A DNA stretch of 64,000 nt from Acididesulfobacillus acetoxydans (GTDB lineage: Bacteria; Bacillota; Desulfitobacteriia; Desulfitobacteriales; Desulfitobacteriaceae). Each line of letters starts with the position of its first letter. The stretch's first letter is position 1. The position numbers and the translations under genes are program-made. The DNA is taken from the NCBI RefSeq assembly GCF_900016645.1, contig NZ_CDGJ01000081.1; one strand, given 5' to 3'. Of the stretch, positions 16,299-25,277 are shown piece by piece. The notes below the pieces were generated by a model that was not told the origin of the DNA, searched no databases, and worked only from the letters and a program-made list of their open reading frames with translations.

Positions 16299-18191
16299 AT
16301 GGTTCGCCTGCTTAAAAGATTTCTCATTGGTCCCCCGCTAGAAAACAAGGTTCTTGTTCATCAACGGCTGACCAAGTTTAAGGCCTTGGCCGTCTATTCA
16401 TCGGATGCTCTCTCTTCCGTGGCTTATGCCGCCGAAGAAATTCTCTGGGTTACAGCCCCCTTGGGAGCTTTTGCCCTGTCTTACTCCCTGCCCATAACCG
16501 GGGCCATCTTGCTGCTCTTGCTCACTTTAACGGTATCTTACCGCCAAACGATTTTTGCCTACCCCAACGGCGGCGGCTCTTACATCGTGGCTAAGGACAA
16601 TTTGGGACAAATCCCGGGTCTGGTGGCGGGTACGGCGCTGGTTATTGATTACATCCTGACCGTTTCCGTCAGCATTGCGTCCGGAGTGGCGGCCATCACG
16701 TCGGCGTTTCCCGTCTTGTTACCCTACCCGGTGGAGTTGTGTTTATTCTTTCTTTTAATCTTGACGATTGGCAACCTGAGGGGACTCAAAGAATCGGCTG
16801 CGGTTTTTGCCCTGCCGACCTACGTTTTTATCGTCTCTTTGCTTACCCTGATCGGAGTAGGGATTTATAAACATGCTCTCGGCCTGCCTATCCCTCCCGC
16901 TCCGGTCAATCCCATCCTGGGTTCGACTCCGGCCACTGCCATCACTCTTTGGGTTTTGATGCGGGCGTTTTCCAGCGGTTGTTCCGCGTTAACCGGCGTG
17001 GAGGCTATCAGTAACGGTGTGCCGAACTTTAAGGAACCCCGTTCGAGAAACGCGGCCATTACTTTAACGATTATGAGCCTAATCATTGTTTTCCAATTCG
17101 GCGGAGTTACTTACTTGGCTCAAATTTTGCGCGTTACTCCGAGTTCGGACCAGACCGTCATCTCGCAAATCGCTACCTTGCTCGTGGGGCGCGGCTGGTT
17201 TTACTACCTAGTGCAGGGAAGTACGGCCCTGATTTTGGTTATGGCGGCCAACACCAGTTTCAGCGATTTTCCCATGGTGGCAAGTCTGCTCGCCCGGGAC
17301 GGCTACCTTCCCCGTTCCTTCGGCTTAAGGGGAGACAAACTGGTCTTTTCCAACGGAATCATCACTTTATCGGCTTTGTCGGCACTTCTGCTCATCGTTT
17401 TCCATGGGGACACACATAACTTAATCCCTCTTTATGCGGTAGGAGTCTTTCTCGCCTTTACCCTGTCGCAGACGGGGATGGTCAAACACTGGTGGGTCAA
17501 GAAGGACGCTCACTGGAGAAAACAGGCGGCTATCAACGGGCTGGGCGCCTTGTTCAGCGGGACGGCTCTCATCGTTATTTCCGTCACGAAATTCATTTAT
17601 GGGGCCTGGCTTGTGATCGTGGTCATCCCTCTTATTGTCTGGATGTTGTCAAAAATTCACATGCACTATGTAGACATTGCGCGCCAGCTGCGGGTCAGCG
17701 ACCCGATCACCTGCGTGCACCCTGAGCACATCAAGATTATTGTACCGGTCGCGGGGTTTACCAAGGTTGTCGTCAATACGATCGAATATGCAAAATCCCT
17801 GAGCAAGGATATCAGGGCCGTTCATGTGGCCATTAACGAAGAGAAAGTGGGGAAAATTAAGGGACAGTGGGAACATTATTACCCGGATATTCCCATGGAG
17901 GTCATCCCCAGTCCCTATCGCAGCCTGATGGTGCCTCTGCGGGGTTATTTCGACGAGATTGAAAAGTCGGCAGCGCCGAAGGAACTGATCATGGTTTTGA
18001 TCCCGGAATTCTTTACAGCGACCTGGTGGCAGTATTTGCTTCACAACCAATCCGGTCTCTTGCTCAAGTCCTATCTGACGTTGAGCAAAAATATGGTCGT
18101 GGCCTCGGTGCCCTATCACTTAAGCCATGGAGCCGGTCGCAACGGCGTGGTCGAACAGCCGGGTCAAGCGTGTGAACACACCGGCCGGTGA
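16299..18191 (+). CDS. kimA: KimA-type potassium importer (APC superfamily)
   Basis: A 630-residue transporter closely following Bacillus KimA (YdaO): the start LLKRFLIGPPLENKVL, then KFKALAVYSSDALSSVAYAAEE, YPNGGGSYIVAKDNLG, FSSGCSALTGVEAISNGVP and LIPLYAVGVFLAFTLSQTGM. About twelve membrane helices span residues 35-460 and a cytoplasmic domain fills 460-630. KimA is a K+/H+ symporter active at low K+. It lies just upstream of kdpFABC, forming a potassium block, and shares promoter architecture with it. The c-di-AMP riboswitch often found before kimA was not seen. Confidence 0.88.
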   Translation: MVRLLKRFLIGPPLENKVLVHQRLTKFKALAVYSSDALSSVAYAAEEILWVTAPLGAFALSYSLPITGAILLLLLTLTVSYRQTIFAYPNGGGSYIVAKDNLGQIPGLVAGTALVIDYILTVSVSIASGVAAITSAFPVLLPYPVELCLFFLLILTIGNLRGLKESAAVFALPTYVFIVSLLTLIGVGIYKHALGLPIPPAPVNPILGSTPATAITLWVLMRAFSSGCSALTGVEAISNGVPNFKEPRSRNAAITLTIMSLIIVFQFGGVTYLAQILRVTPSSDQTVISQIATLLVGRGWFYYLVQGSTALILVMAANTSFSDFPMVASLLARDGYLPRSFGLRGDKLVFSNGIITLSALSALLLIVFHGDTHNLIPLYAVGVFLAFTLSQTGMVKHWWVKKDAHWRKQAAINGLGALFSGTALIVISVTKFIYGAWLVIVVIPLIVWMLSKIHMHYVDIARQLRVSDPITCVHPEHIKIIVPVAGFTKVVVNTIEYAKSLSKDIRAVHVAINEEKVGKIKGQWEHYYPDIPMEVIPSPYRSLMVPLRGYFDEIEKSAAPKELIMVLIPEFFTATWWQYLLHNQSGLLLKSYLTLSKNMVVASVPYHLSHGAGRNGVVEQPGQACEHTGR

Positions 18192-18290
18192 TGGGTTAAG
18201 AGATCCGCCCGAAGCTGAGTCCCACGAGGGGGAGCAGCCATACGGGTGGAGATGTTATCTAAAAACGCAGTGTCAACTTGGGCATATGTT

Positions 18291-18319
18291 GCGGCGCCGG
18301 GACGGCGCCGTTATTTTTT
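18291..18319 (+). terminator. Terminator after the kimA-like gene
   Basis: GGCGCCG-GGA-CGGCGCC hairpin followed by GTTATTTTTT, about 100 bases behind the stop at 18191. Confidence 0.7.
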
Positions 18320-18448
18320 GCGTCCTGTCTGGAGCGGTTGTGTGCCGGTGAAAAGATTGCCGATTTTGATTCAACCGCTTCCTATTTTTGTTTTTGTTGC
18401 CGGGAGTCCGGGTGCGGAGTCAGTAGGTGTCCTTAGGCACGCGGGATA

Positions 18449-18516
18449 TTTTTACGCTATTTTTATAGGCCCCGGATGTCTATTTACGCTAATTTGATGC
18501 CGGAAAAGCCTATAAT
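18449..18516 (+). promoter_or_regulatory. kdp promoter with T-rich direct repeats
   Basis: TTTTTAC at 18449-18455, TTTTTATA at 18460-18467 (11 bases on), TTTAC at 18483-18487, and TATAAT at 18511-18516. First repeat to -10 is 62 bases, exactly as before the kimA-like gene, and the TTTAC-to-TATAAT gap is 23 bases in both. No good -35 is present, as expected for an activator-dependent promoter. A KdpE-type regulator is inferred, but kdpDE are not in this window. Confidence 0.6.
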
Positions 18517-18591
18517 AGAAACGCTTTACAAAATGGAAGAAGGAAAAACTGAAACAGCCCGGGAGGTTAGAACCATAGGGGAGGATCAAGA

Positions 18592-18906
18592 ATGTTTAGG
18601 GATGTGTTGGAGGGAGTCGTCCTTGGTGTCTCTTTGCTGGTGATTTTTATGGTCACGGAAAGAATCGAGGCTTATTTCCGAAAAAGGACACTCCTGGATA
18701 AATTTATAGATTTCCTGGAGGGGGTCTACAGCCGCACGGCTCCGCAAGAAGATGGGGATGTGGCGGTGAAAGAGTATGCTTTGTCTGATAAGATCAAGAT
18801 CAGGAAACTCCGGTTCTACAAGGGAAACCCCCGGACTTTTAGATTTCGGTTGCGCCCGGGCCCGAATAATCGCCAAACAGGGGGGCAAACTAAAATGAGT
18901 AAATAA
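18592..18906 (+). CDS. Small membrane-anchored protein ahead of kdpF
   Basis: A 104-residue protein with one N-terminal membrane helix (VLEGVVLGVSLLVIFMVTERI), then a charged cytoplasmic tail rich in Lys and Arg. ATG 18592 follows GGGGAGG by eight bases. It is the first frame behind the kdp-type promoter and on the same strand, so it is probably expressed with kdpFABC. I do not recognise the family; it could be an accessory part of the potassium pump, but this rests on position alone. Confidence 0.6.
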   Translation: MFRDVLEGVVLGVSLLVIFMVTERIEAYFRKRTLLDKFIDFLEGVYSRTAPQEDGDVAVKEYALSDKIKIRKLRFYKGNPRTFRFRLRPGPNNRQTGGQTKMSK

Positions 18907-18931
18907 CTGTCCTATTTGGCAAGAGTCCCCA

Positions 18932-18955
18932 AGCCACCCCCTGAAAGGGTGGTAA
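18932..18955 (+). repeat. IS200-end-like hairpin before kdpF
   Basis: AGCCACCCCCTGAAAGGGTGG-TAATGACTT closely matches the hairpin GAAGCCACCCCTTGAAGGAGTGG at the right end of the IS200 relic (36333-36355). It lies between the small membrane gene and kdpF, so it may be a scar left by an excised or decayed element. Confidence 0.45.
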
Positions 18956-18987
18956 TGACTTTTAGAGGGGTGAAATCTGTGGGAGAC

Positions 18988-19065
18988 ATGATTTTAGGCG
19001 GCATTGTAGCTTTGGCTCTCTTAATCTATTTGGCCTACACCCTGTTGAAAGCGGAGGAACTGTGA
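18988..19065 (+). CDS. kdpF: KdpF subunit of the potassium-transporting ATPase
   Basis: A 25-residue hydrophobic peptide, MILGGIVALALLIYLAYTLL then KAEEL, typical of KdpF, which stabilises the KdpABC complex in the membrane. Its TGA overlaps the kdpA start. A GTG at 18979 in the same frame, close behind GAGGGG, could also be the start. Confidence 0.85.
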   Translation: MILGGIVALALLIYLAYTLLKAEEL

Positions 19066-20771
19066 TGAAAATCAATGATTTGGCCCAGATGGGGTTTTAC
19101 CTCGTCATACTCGTCGTTTTAGCCATCCCGCTGGGACGTTACATGGCCAAAGTCTTGCAAGGGGAGAAGACCTTCCTCGACAAGGTGATGGGGCCATTGG
19201 AGAAGCTTATCTACAGGGTGTGCGGCATAAACCCTGAAGAGGACATGAACTGGCGGCAGTACGCGGGGGCACTTATTGTTTTTAACATTTTGGGTATCGT
19301 GACGCTCTTTATCCTGGAAATGCTGCAGGGGCACCTGCCCTTCAATCCCGAGAAACTGGGGGCCATGAGGTGGGATCTAGCTCTGAATACTGCCGTCAGT
19401 TTTGTCACCAATACGAACTGGCAGGCCTATTCTCCGGAATCGACCATGAGCTATTTCACCCAGATGGCGGGATTCACGGTTCATAATTTCGCATCGGCAG
19501 CTACCGGAATCGCGGTCGCGGTGGCCCTGATCCGGGGACTCACCCGAAGGCAGGCCCAAGCGATCGGGAACTTTTGGGTCGATTTGACCCGTTCCACCCT
19601 GCGCATCTTGCTGCCTTTATCTCTGCTGGGGGCTTTGCTGCTGAGTTCGCAAGGAGTCATTCAAACTTTATCTCCCTATCTGACGGTCCACACTCTGCAA
19701 GGACCAAGCCAAACTTTGGCCTTGGGACCGGTGGCTTCCCAGGAGGCTATCAAGTTGTTCGGCACCAACGGCGGCGGATTTTTCAATGCCAACTCGGCTC
19801 ACCCGTTCGAAAACCCGACTCCGTTCAGCAATCTGTTGGAGATGCTCTTCATTTTGCTGATTCCCGTGGGCTTGACTTTCACTTTCGGTCACATGGTTAA
19901 AGACGTCAGGCAGGGAAGAGTGATTTTTGGCGCCGCCTTGATCTTGTTCATTCTTATGCTGGCCCTTACTTACGGCTCGGAGATAGCGGGTAATCCGCTG
20001 ATCGGCAAAATCGGGATCACCGGGGCTTCTGCCATGGAAGGAAAGGAAGTGAGGTTTGGGGTGGCCAACTCCGCCCTCTTTGCTACGGTGACCACCGCGA
20101 CTTCCTGCGGGGCGGTCAATGCCATGCACGACAGTTTGACTCCTCTGGGCGGACTGGCGCCCATGCTGCAGATGATGCTGGGCGAAGTGGTGTTTGGCGG
20201 TGTGGGAGCCGGTCTTTACAGCTTGCTGACCTTTGTTATTTTGACGGTATTCATCGTCGGTTTGATGGTGGGCCGCACTCCCGAATACCTGGGCAAAAAG
20301 ATTGAGGGCTTTGAAATGAAAATGGCCGTGCTGGCCGTGCTCATCCCATCCGCCTGTATCCTCTTGGGAAGCGCTCTCGCTTCCATCCTGCCGGCGGGTA
20401 CATCCTCGCTCGCGAATCCGGGTCCCCACGGCCTGAGTGAAATGCTTTATGCCTTTGCCTCGGGCTCGGCTAACAACGGCAGTGCCTTCGCGGGACTCAA
20501 TGCCAACACCTATTTCTGGAACTTGTCCTTGGCTTTGGTGATGTTTGTCGGCCGTTTTGGAGTGATCCTGCCGCTTCTTGCCATTGCCGGCAGTATGGCA
20601 AAAAAGAAAATAGCGCCGGTGAGCGCGGGAACTTTCCAGACGACGGGGGGGTTGTTTTCCGGGCTGCTCTCCGGGGTGGTTTTGATCGTGGGAGCCTTGA
20701 CTTTCTTCCCGGCCCTGGCTTTGGGTCCGATCGTCGAACAGCTATTAATGTGGGCCGGTAAGGCCTTTTGA
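19065..20771 (+). CDS. kdpA: Potassium-transporting ATPase, potassium-binding subunit
   Basis: The channel-like subunit that selects K+ in the Kdp P-type ATPase. About 568 residues with ten membrane helices; pore-loop motifs include NTNWQAYSPE, FGTNGGGFFNANSAHPFENP, TSCGAVNAMHDSLTPLGG and SANNGSAFAGLNAN. Length fits the family. Starts at ATG 19065 (or GTG 19062), overlapping kdpF; kdpB follows after 15 bases. Confidence 0.97.
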   Translation: MKINDLAQMGFYLVILVVLAIPLGRYMAKVLQGEKTFLDKVMGPLEKLIYRVCGINPEEDMNWRQYAGALIVFNILGIVTLFILEMLQGHLPFNPEKLGAMRWDLALNTAVSFVTNTNWQAYSPESTMSYFTQMAGFTVHNFASAATGIAVAVALIRGLTRRQAQAIGNFWVDLTRSTLRILLPLSLLGALLLSSQGVIQTLSPYLTVHTLQGPSQTLALGPVASQEAIKLFGTNGGGFFNANSAHPFENPTPFSNLLEMLFILLIPVGLTFTFGHMVKDVRQGRVIFGAALILFILMLALTYGSEIAGNPLIGKIGITGASAMEGKEVRFGVANSALFATVTTATSCGAVNAMHDSLTPLGGLAPMLQMMLGEVVFGGVGAGLYSLLTFVILTVFIVGLMVGRTPEYLGKKIEGFEMKMAVLAVLIPSACILLGSALASILPAGTSSLANPGPHGLSEMLYAFASGSANNGSAFAGLNANTYFWNLSLALVMFVGRFGVILPLLAIAGSMAKKKIAPVSAGTFQTTGGLFSGLLSGVVLIVGALTFFPALALGPIVEQLLMWAGKAF

Positions 20772-20786
20772 GGGAGGTTTTAGGCG

Positions 20787-22817
20787 ATGAGCAAAAAGTC
20801 GGGTCTGGACAAGGCCATGTTCTTGGAGGCTGTTAAGGAATCGTTTGTGAAATTGGATCCCCGGGTTTTATGGAAAAATCCGGTTATGTTTGTGGTGGAA
20901 GTATTAGCGGTGGTAACCACCTACTTTACCCTGCGTGATGCCGGCAGCGGCGCAATCAAGAGCGTGGGGTTTGACGGGCAGATCGCTTTCTGGCTCTGGA
21001 TCACGGTCTTGTTCGCCAATTTCGCCGAGGCGTTGGCCGAGGGACGGGGCAAAGCCCAGGCGGACGCCCTGCGCAAGACACGGAGTGAAACGATTGCGAA
21101 AAAACTGGTGGGGGAAACAAGGGAAGAGATTTCTGCCTCCCTGTTGCGCAAGGGCGATATCGTCCTGGTGGAGGCGGGGGATTTCATTCCCGGTGACGGT
21201 GAGGTTGTGGAAGGTGTCGCATCCGTGGACGAGAGTGCCATCACCGGGGAATCCGCGCCTGTGATCCGGGAGTCCGGCGGTGACCGCAGCGCGGTGACCG
21301 GGGGAACGCGAGTGCTCTCAGACTGGATCAAGGTGCAGATTACAGCCAACCCGGGCGAAACTTTTCTCGACCGGATGATTGGCCTGGTGGAAGGAGCCAA
21401 GCGCCAGAAGACCCCGAATGAGATCGCTTTGACCATTCTCCTGCTCGGCTTGACCATTATCTTCCTGTTGGCCGTGGCCACATTGGAACCTTATGCCATC
21501 TATACCGGAGTTCCGGTATCTATTCCCGTTCTGGCCGCCTTGCTGGTATGTCTGATTCCGACGACCATCGGGGGCTTGCTCAGCGCTATCGGCATCGCCG
21601 GCATGGATCGCCTGCTCAAGCGCAACGTCCTGGCCATGTCCGGGCGCGCGGTGGAAGCGGCGGGGGATGTCGGCGTACTGCTTCTGGACAAAACAGGCAC
21701 CATTACCCTGGGCAACAGGATGGCCACGGAATTTGTGCCGGCGCCGGGTGTGACGCCGGAGGAGTTCGCCGACGCGGCTCAATTATCTTCTCTGGCCGAT
21801 GAAACGCCGGAGGGGCGCAGCATCGTCATTCTGGCTAAAGAAAAGTATAACCTGCGCGAACGGGACCTCAGCAGTTTGGGCGCGCATTTCGTTCCTTTCA
21901 GCGCCCACACCCGCATGAGCGGGGTCGACCTGCAGGGCCGGGAAATCCGTAAAGGAGCCATGGATTCCATCCAAAAGTATTTGGGGGAAAAGGGCAAGGA
22001 CATGTCGCCGGAGGTTTTAAAGGCTGTGGAAGACATTGCCAAGAAAGGCGGCACCCCTCTGGTGGTGGCCGAGGGTGATCGGGCTCTGGGAGTAGTTTAT
22101 CTCAAGGATGTGGTCAAGGGCGGCATCAAGGAGAGGTTCGCCCAGCTGCGCCGGATGGGCATCAAGACCGTGATGATCACGGGAGACAATCCCCTGACGG
22201 CGGCGGCCATCGCCGCGGAGGCCGGGGTGGACGACTTCCTGGCGGAAGCGACCCCGGAGACGAAACTGACCTTAATCCGGGATTATCAGAGCAAAGGGAA
22301 CTTGGTGGCCATGACGGGAGACGGCACGAATGATGCCCCGGCCCTGGCGCAGTCCGACGTAGGAGTGGCGATGAACAGTGGCACCCAAGCAGCTAAAGAA
22401 GCGGGCAATATGGTGGACCTCGACAGCAACCCGACCAAACTGCTGGAGATCGTTGAGATCGGCAAACAGCTTCTCATGACCCGGGGTTCGCTCACCACTT
22501 TCAGCATTGCCAATGACGTCGCCAAGTATTTTGCCATCATCCCGGCTATGTTTATGGTCACCTATCCGGAATTAAAGGTTTTGAATATCATGAGGCTGGC
22601 CACGCCGCAAAGTGCTATTCTTTCGGCCGTCATCTTCAACGCCTTGATCATTATCGCCTTGGTGCCCCTGGCCCTGCGCGGGGTTAAATATCGGCCGCTG
22701 GGTGCCAATATCATTCTGCGGCGCAATCTTTTGATCTACGGCTTAGGGGGAATCGTTGCTCCCTTTATCGGTATCAAGCTCATTGACCTGATTCTCTCCG
22801 CTTTCCATTTGAGCTAA
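20787..22817 (+). CDS. kdpB: Potassium-transporting ATPase, ATP-binding subunit
   Basis: The 676-residue P-type ATPase engine of Kdp. It shows the actuator motif ITGESAP, the phosphorylation site DKTGTIT near residue 303, the nucleotide-binding KGA (RKGAMD) and the hinge TGDGTNDAPAL. Seven membrane helices are visible. AGGGAGG precedes the ATG. It appears complete. It couples ATP hydrolysis to K+ uptake through KdpA at very low external K+. Confidence 0.97.
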   Translation: MSKKSGLDKAMFLEAVKESFVKLDPRVLWKNPVMFVVEVLAVVTTYFTLRDAGSGAIKSVGFDGQIAFWLWITVLFANFAEALAEGRGKAQADALRKTRSETIAKKLVGETREEISASLLRKGDIVLVEAGDFIPGDGEVVEGVASVDESAITGESAPVIRESGGDRSAVTGGTRVLSDWIKVQITANPGETFLDRMIGLVEGAKRQKTPNEIALTILLLGLTIIFLLAVATLEPYAIYTGVPVSIPVLAALLVCLIPTTIGGLLSAIGIAGMDRLLKRNVLAMSGRAVEAAGDVGVLLLDKTGTITLGNRMATEFVPAPGVTPEEFADAAQLSSLADETPEGRSIVILAKEKYNLRERDLSSLGAHFVPFSAHTRMSGVDLQGREIRKGAMDSIQKYLGEKGKDMSPEVLKAVEDIAKKGGTPLVVAEGDRALGVVYLKDVVKGGIKERFAQLRRMGIKTVMITGDNPLTAAAIAAEAGVDDFLAEATPETKLTLIRDYQSKGNLVAMTGDGTNDAPALAQSDVGVAMNSGTQAAKEAGNMVDLDSNPTKLLEIVEIGKQLLMTRGSLTTFSIANDVAKYFAIIPAMFMVTYPELKVLNIMRLATPQSAILSAVIFNALIIIALVPLALRGVKYRPLGANIILRRNLLIYGLGGIVAPFIGIKLIDLILSAFHLS

Positions 22818-23046
22818 CGAGGGGTTTCGGGTGTCAACGACTACCATGTCCCGGGCATAGGCAGCCGCGGGCACGGGGCCGGGGCAGAGATGGAAACAGG
22901 CGTTGGGAGCGCGGCGGATCTTGGTCTCTTGGGTCCGTACGAGATTTGGGGCGAAGCCGCGTTTGAGAAAGCGGGCGCCAAGGCGGCAGTTTGCAGTTCA
23001 CGGGAACAAGATGCTATTTTGCCTAGGGGAAAGGGTGACAAATTCG
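22818..23046. other. Unusual gap between kdpB and kdpC
   Basis: About 230 bases separate kdpB and kdpC, genes that are normally adjacent or overlapping. The stretch is GC-rich and has a plus frame open into kdpC from 22903, but with no ribosome site or recognisable protein features. It may be an insertion remnant. Confidence 0.4.
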
Positions 23047-23628
23047 ATGTTGAGAACAGCGGGCAGAGCCTTTGTGCTCCTCTTGATTATGACTCTCATC
23101 ACGGGAATTGCTTATCCGCTGGTGGTGACGGGCTTGGATCAGCTCATTTTTCCGCACCAGGCTAATGGTTCGCTGCTGTATAAAGACGGGAAGCCGGTGG
23201 GTTCGGCCCTGATCGGGCAGGACTTTACGGCTCCGGGCTATTTCCACGGCCGGCCTTCGGCTGCCGGCAAGACGGGTTATGACGCAACGAGCTCCGGCGG
23301 TTCAAACTTGGGGCCGACGAATAAGACCCTGCTGGCAGAGGCTGGACAGCGGGCGGCCGAGGTGCGCCGGGAAAACGGACTGGCGGCGAACGCCCCTGTT
23401 CCCTCCGACCTGATCACCGCTTCGGCCAGCGGGCTGGATCCGGACATTACTCCGGCGGCGGCCCGGATTCAGGTAGCTAGGGTAGCAAAGGCCAGGAACT
23501 TAAGCGTGGCCAAAGTTCAGACTTTGGTCAACCGCTACACGGAACGAAGACAGTTCGGCTTTCTGGGCGAACCGCGGGTCAACGTCCTGCGCTTAAACTT
23601 GGCTCTGGATGCCCTGACGGGTCGTTGA
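23047..23628 (+). CDS. kdpC: Potassium-transporting ATPase, KdpC subunit
   Basis: A 193-residue subunit with one N-terminal membrane helix (AFVLLLIMTLITGIAYPLVV) and the periplasm-side domain: GSALIGQDFTAPGYFHGRPSA, SGGSNLGPTN, PVPSDLITASASGLDPDITPAAA and the C-terminal GEPRVNVLRLNLALD. KdpC is needed for assembly and high K+ affinity. ATG 23047 matches the usual family start; GTG 23035 is an alternative nearer AGGGGAAAG. Confidence 0.95.
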   Translation: MLRTAGRAFVLLLIMTLITGIAYPLVVTGLDQLIFPHQANGSLLYKDGKPVGSALIGQDFTAPGYFHGRPSAAGKTGYDATSSGGSNLGPTNKTLLAEAGQRAAEVRRENGLAANAPVPSDLITASASGLDPDITPAAARIQVARVAKARNLSVAKVQTLVNRYTERRQFGFLGEPRVNVLRLNLALDALTGR

Positions 23629-23713
23629 ACCGCGGCCGGAGGGGCCGGAGACGGGCGTTCGGCCCTCCCCGGTCCGGACTTGATGGCGAAATACGTTCTT
23701 TGAGAATCATAAG

Positions 23714-23750
23714 AGCTCTCCTGCCGTCCATAGGCGGGAGAGTTTTTCTT
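23714..23750 (+). terminator. Terminator of the kdp operon
   Basis: CTCTCCTGCC and GGCGGGAGAG pair around a short loop, followed by TTTTTCTT, about 85 bases after the kdpC stop. Confidence 0.8.
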
Positions 23751-23837
23751 GTTGCGTTATCTATTCTTTTGCAGATTGAACTCGCTTGATCTTTTTCCCG
23801 GTTTACTTCGTTGTCCTATATGAGAGGCGGTGAAAAG

Positions 23838-24023
23838 GTGCCGACAGATCAGCACCCGGAGAAGGGAGAGCGGAATGATGGAAGCGAGGATCATTTCCGA
23901 CCACAAGCCCTTGCCGGAGGCCCTTTCCGTTGAACCGGGATTCGAGGATATGTATCTCTACTATTTTGACAGGGAGGCGGAGGAATGAAAGAACTTTTAA
24001 AGAACGAGCTTTACAAGGTTTAA
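23838..24023 (+). pseudogene. Remnant of an ABC-2 transporter: ATPase C-terminus plus permease start
   Basis: The frame ending at TGA 23986-23988 gives KPLPEALSVEPGFEDMYLYYFD, the typical tail of a bacterial ABC-2/antibiotic-export ATPase (DVYLYYF). The ATG of the next frame overlaps that stop (23985) and gives MKELLKNELYKV then TAA, the usual start of the partner permease. So the ATPase has lost its front and the permease nearly everything. The join points are not marked by a visible element. Confidence 0.65.
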
Positions 24024-24656
24024 GCCAAGCATAGTACTCCCGGGTATCGCCGTATAGCCTCTGCTCGCCCGAAAAATTCATGTTTTTGGGCCATCCGAAT
24101 TTTCGTCTGGGTCAACGGTCCTTCATATTGTAGATCTTCAGCCGGAAAATCTTGTATGTCGTTACTTTGGTTTTCTTGCTCATCGAACGGCCAGAGCTAT
24201 TGGAGCTCTGACAGCGGCGGGGGATCTGCACAGTTAAGATTGACAGGACAGCGCATTGGTGGTCTGAGCGGTTCTATAGAGAGTGCCAACGTGTATACTA
24301 AGGGCCGAAACAACGAGTTAGACCGGCTTAAACAGCAATTGACAACCATTGAGCAGAGTAACAGCTATGCCTATAAAGAAACGCTGATGCATTACAATCT
24401 ATTGAAAGATTCCTCTCCAACCGCCGGAATACGTTTTACGTTGATCGGAGGTATCATGGGTTATAGGTATCGCAGACTGCCTAAACCTTTTACTGAAGGG
24501 TCTCCCAATAATTAAGATAAATTGCAAGAAAGGCAAGCTGGACGAGGGTCAGCCTGTGGTCGAACCCCACCTCGAATTATGTTGAGTGGAGTTGATCGAT
24601 TGAGCGGAATGTGCTAAGCTGTATATGCAGCGAGACTGAAAGGTGGGTGGAAAACA
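24024..24656 (+). other. Stretch with one unrecognised reading frame
   Basis: A plus frame at 24156-24515 (119 residues) contains a plausible coiled segment (NNELDRLKQQLTTIEQSNSYAYKETL) and ends GIMGYRYRRLPKPF, but its start is weak and I cannot name it. On the minus strand a frame begins MNFSGEQRLYGDTREYYAWL near 24081. Either may be gene debris beside the ABC remnant. Confidence 0.35.
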
Positions 24657-24965
24657 ATGGCCATTGTTCAACAAATACAGAAAAGGATGATTGTCAGTTT
24701 AGCCCAGATTGCCAAGGACCTTAATTTACATGAGGGAGATCATCTCATAATAGAGGAGAAAGATGGTGGCATTTTTTTAAGGCCGGTTGATTGGGTAGAT
24801 AAGAATCAAAAATACTTTTGGACTAAAGAATGGCAAGAAAAGATGAAGCGAAGCCAAGAAGCCCTGGAAAATGGAGAATATAAAACATTTAGCAACATGG
24901 ATGAGGCTATTAAAGACCTGGAGGAACTTGTCCATGCCAATAATAATAAGAACCAAACCGTTTGA
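24657..24965 (+). CDS. AbrB/SpoVT-type antitoxin
   Basis: A 102-residue protein with an N-terminal swapped-hairpin DNA-binding domain (RMIVSLAQIAKDLNLHEGDHLIIEEKDGGIFLRPV) and a C-terminal acidic region that would wrap the toxin. It overlaps the RelE-type toxin gene by 32 bases. GGTGGG lies before the ATG. The pair should autoregulate. A related pair lies at 46994-47520. Confidence 0.82.
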   Translation: MAIVQQIQKRMIVSLAQIAKDLNLHEGDHLIIEEKDGGIFLRPVDWVDKNQKYFWTKEWQEKMKRSQEALENGEYKTFSNMDEAIKDLEELVHANNNKNQTV

Positions 24966-25191
24966 CGCGGACTTTCTCTTGCTATCGCCAAGGGAGCAAA
25001 GACAAGTTTTAAAAGCCCTCCGTTACCTTTCCGAAAACCCGGGGCATCCATCTTTGCACACGCACAAGATTGAGGACACTGTGTTTATTGAAGCATATGC
25101 AAATACGGATATTAGGATAATATTTGAACGGACAAGTGATACAATTGTATTGCGTGCCGTAGGGCACCATGACATCCTAAAGAGCCTTTAG
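24934..25191 (+). CDS. RelE/YafQ-type toxin
   Basis: An 85-residue protein with the RelE-like pattern ALRYLSENPGHPSLHTHKIED, IEAYANTDIRIIFER, LRAVGHHDIL. Such toxins cleave mRNA or otherwise block translation. ATG 24934 lies inside the end of the antitoxin gene, so the two are translationally coupled. Confidence 0.82.
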   Translation: MPIIIRTKPFDADFLLLSPREQRQVLKALRYLSENPGHPSLHTHKIEDTVFIEAYANTDIRIIFERTSDTIVLRAVGHHDILKSL

Positions 25192-25277
25192 TCAAACCTT
25201 TCTGGCAAGAGAAAGGCGAAAGCTACAGGGTCAGGTCCTGGCCCGGCCTTGCGGGGGATTGTGGCGGTGAAGCTATC

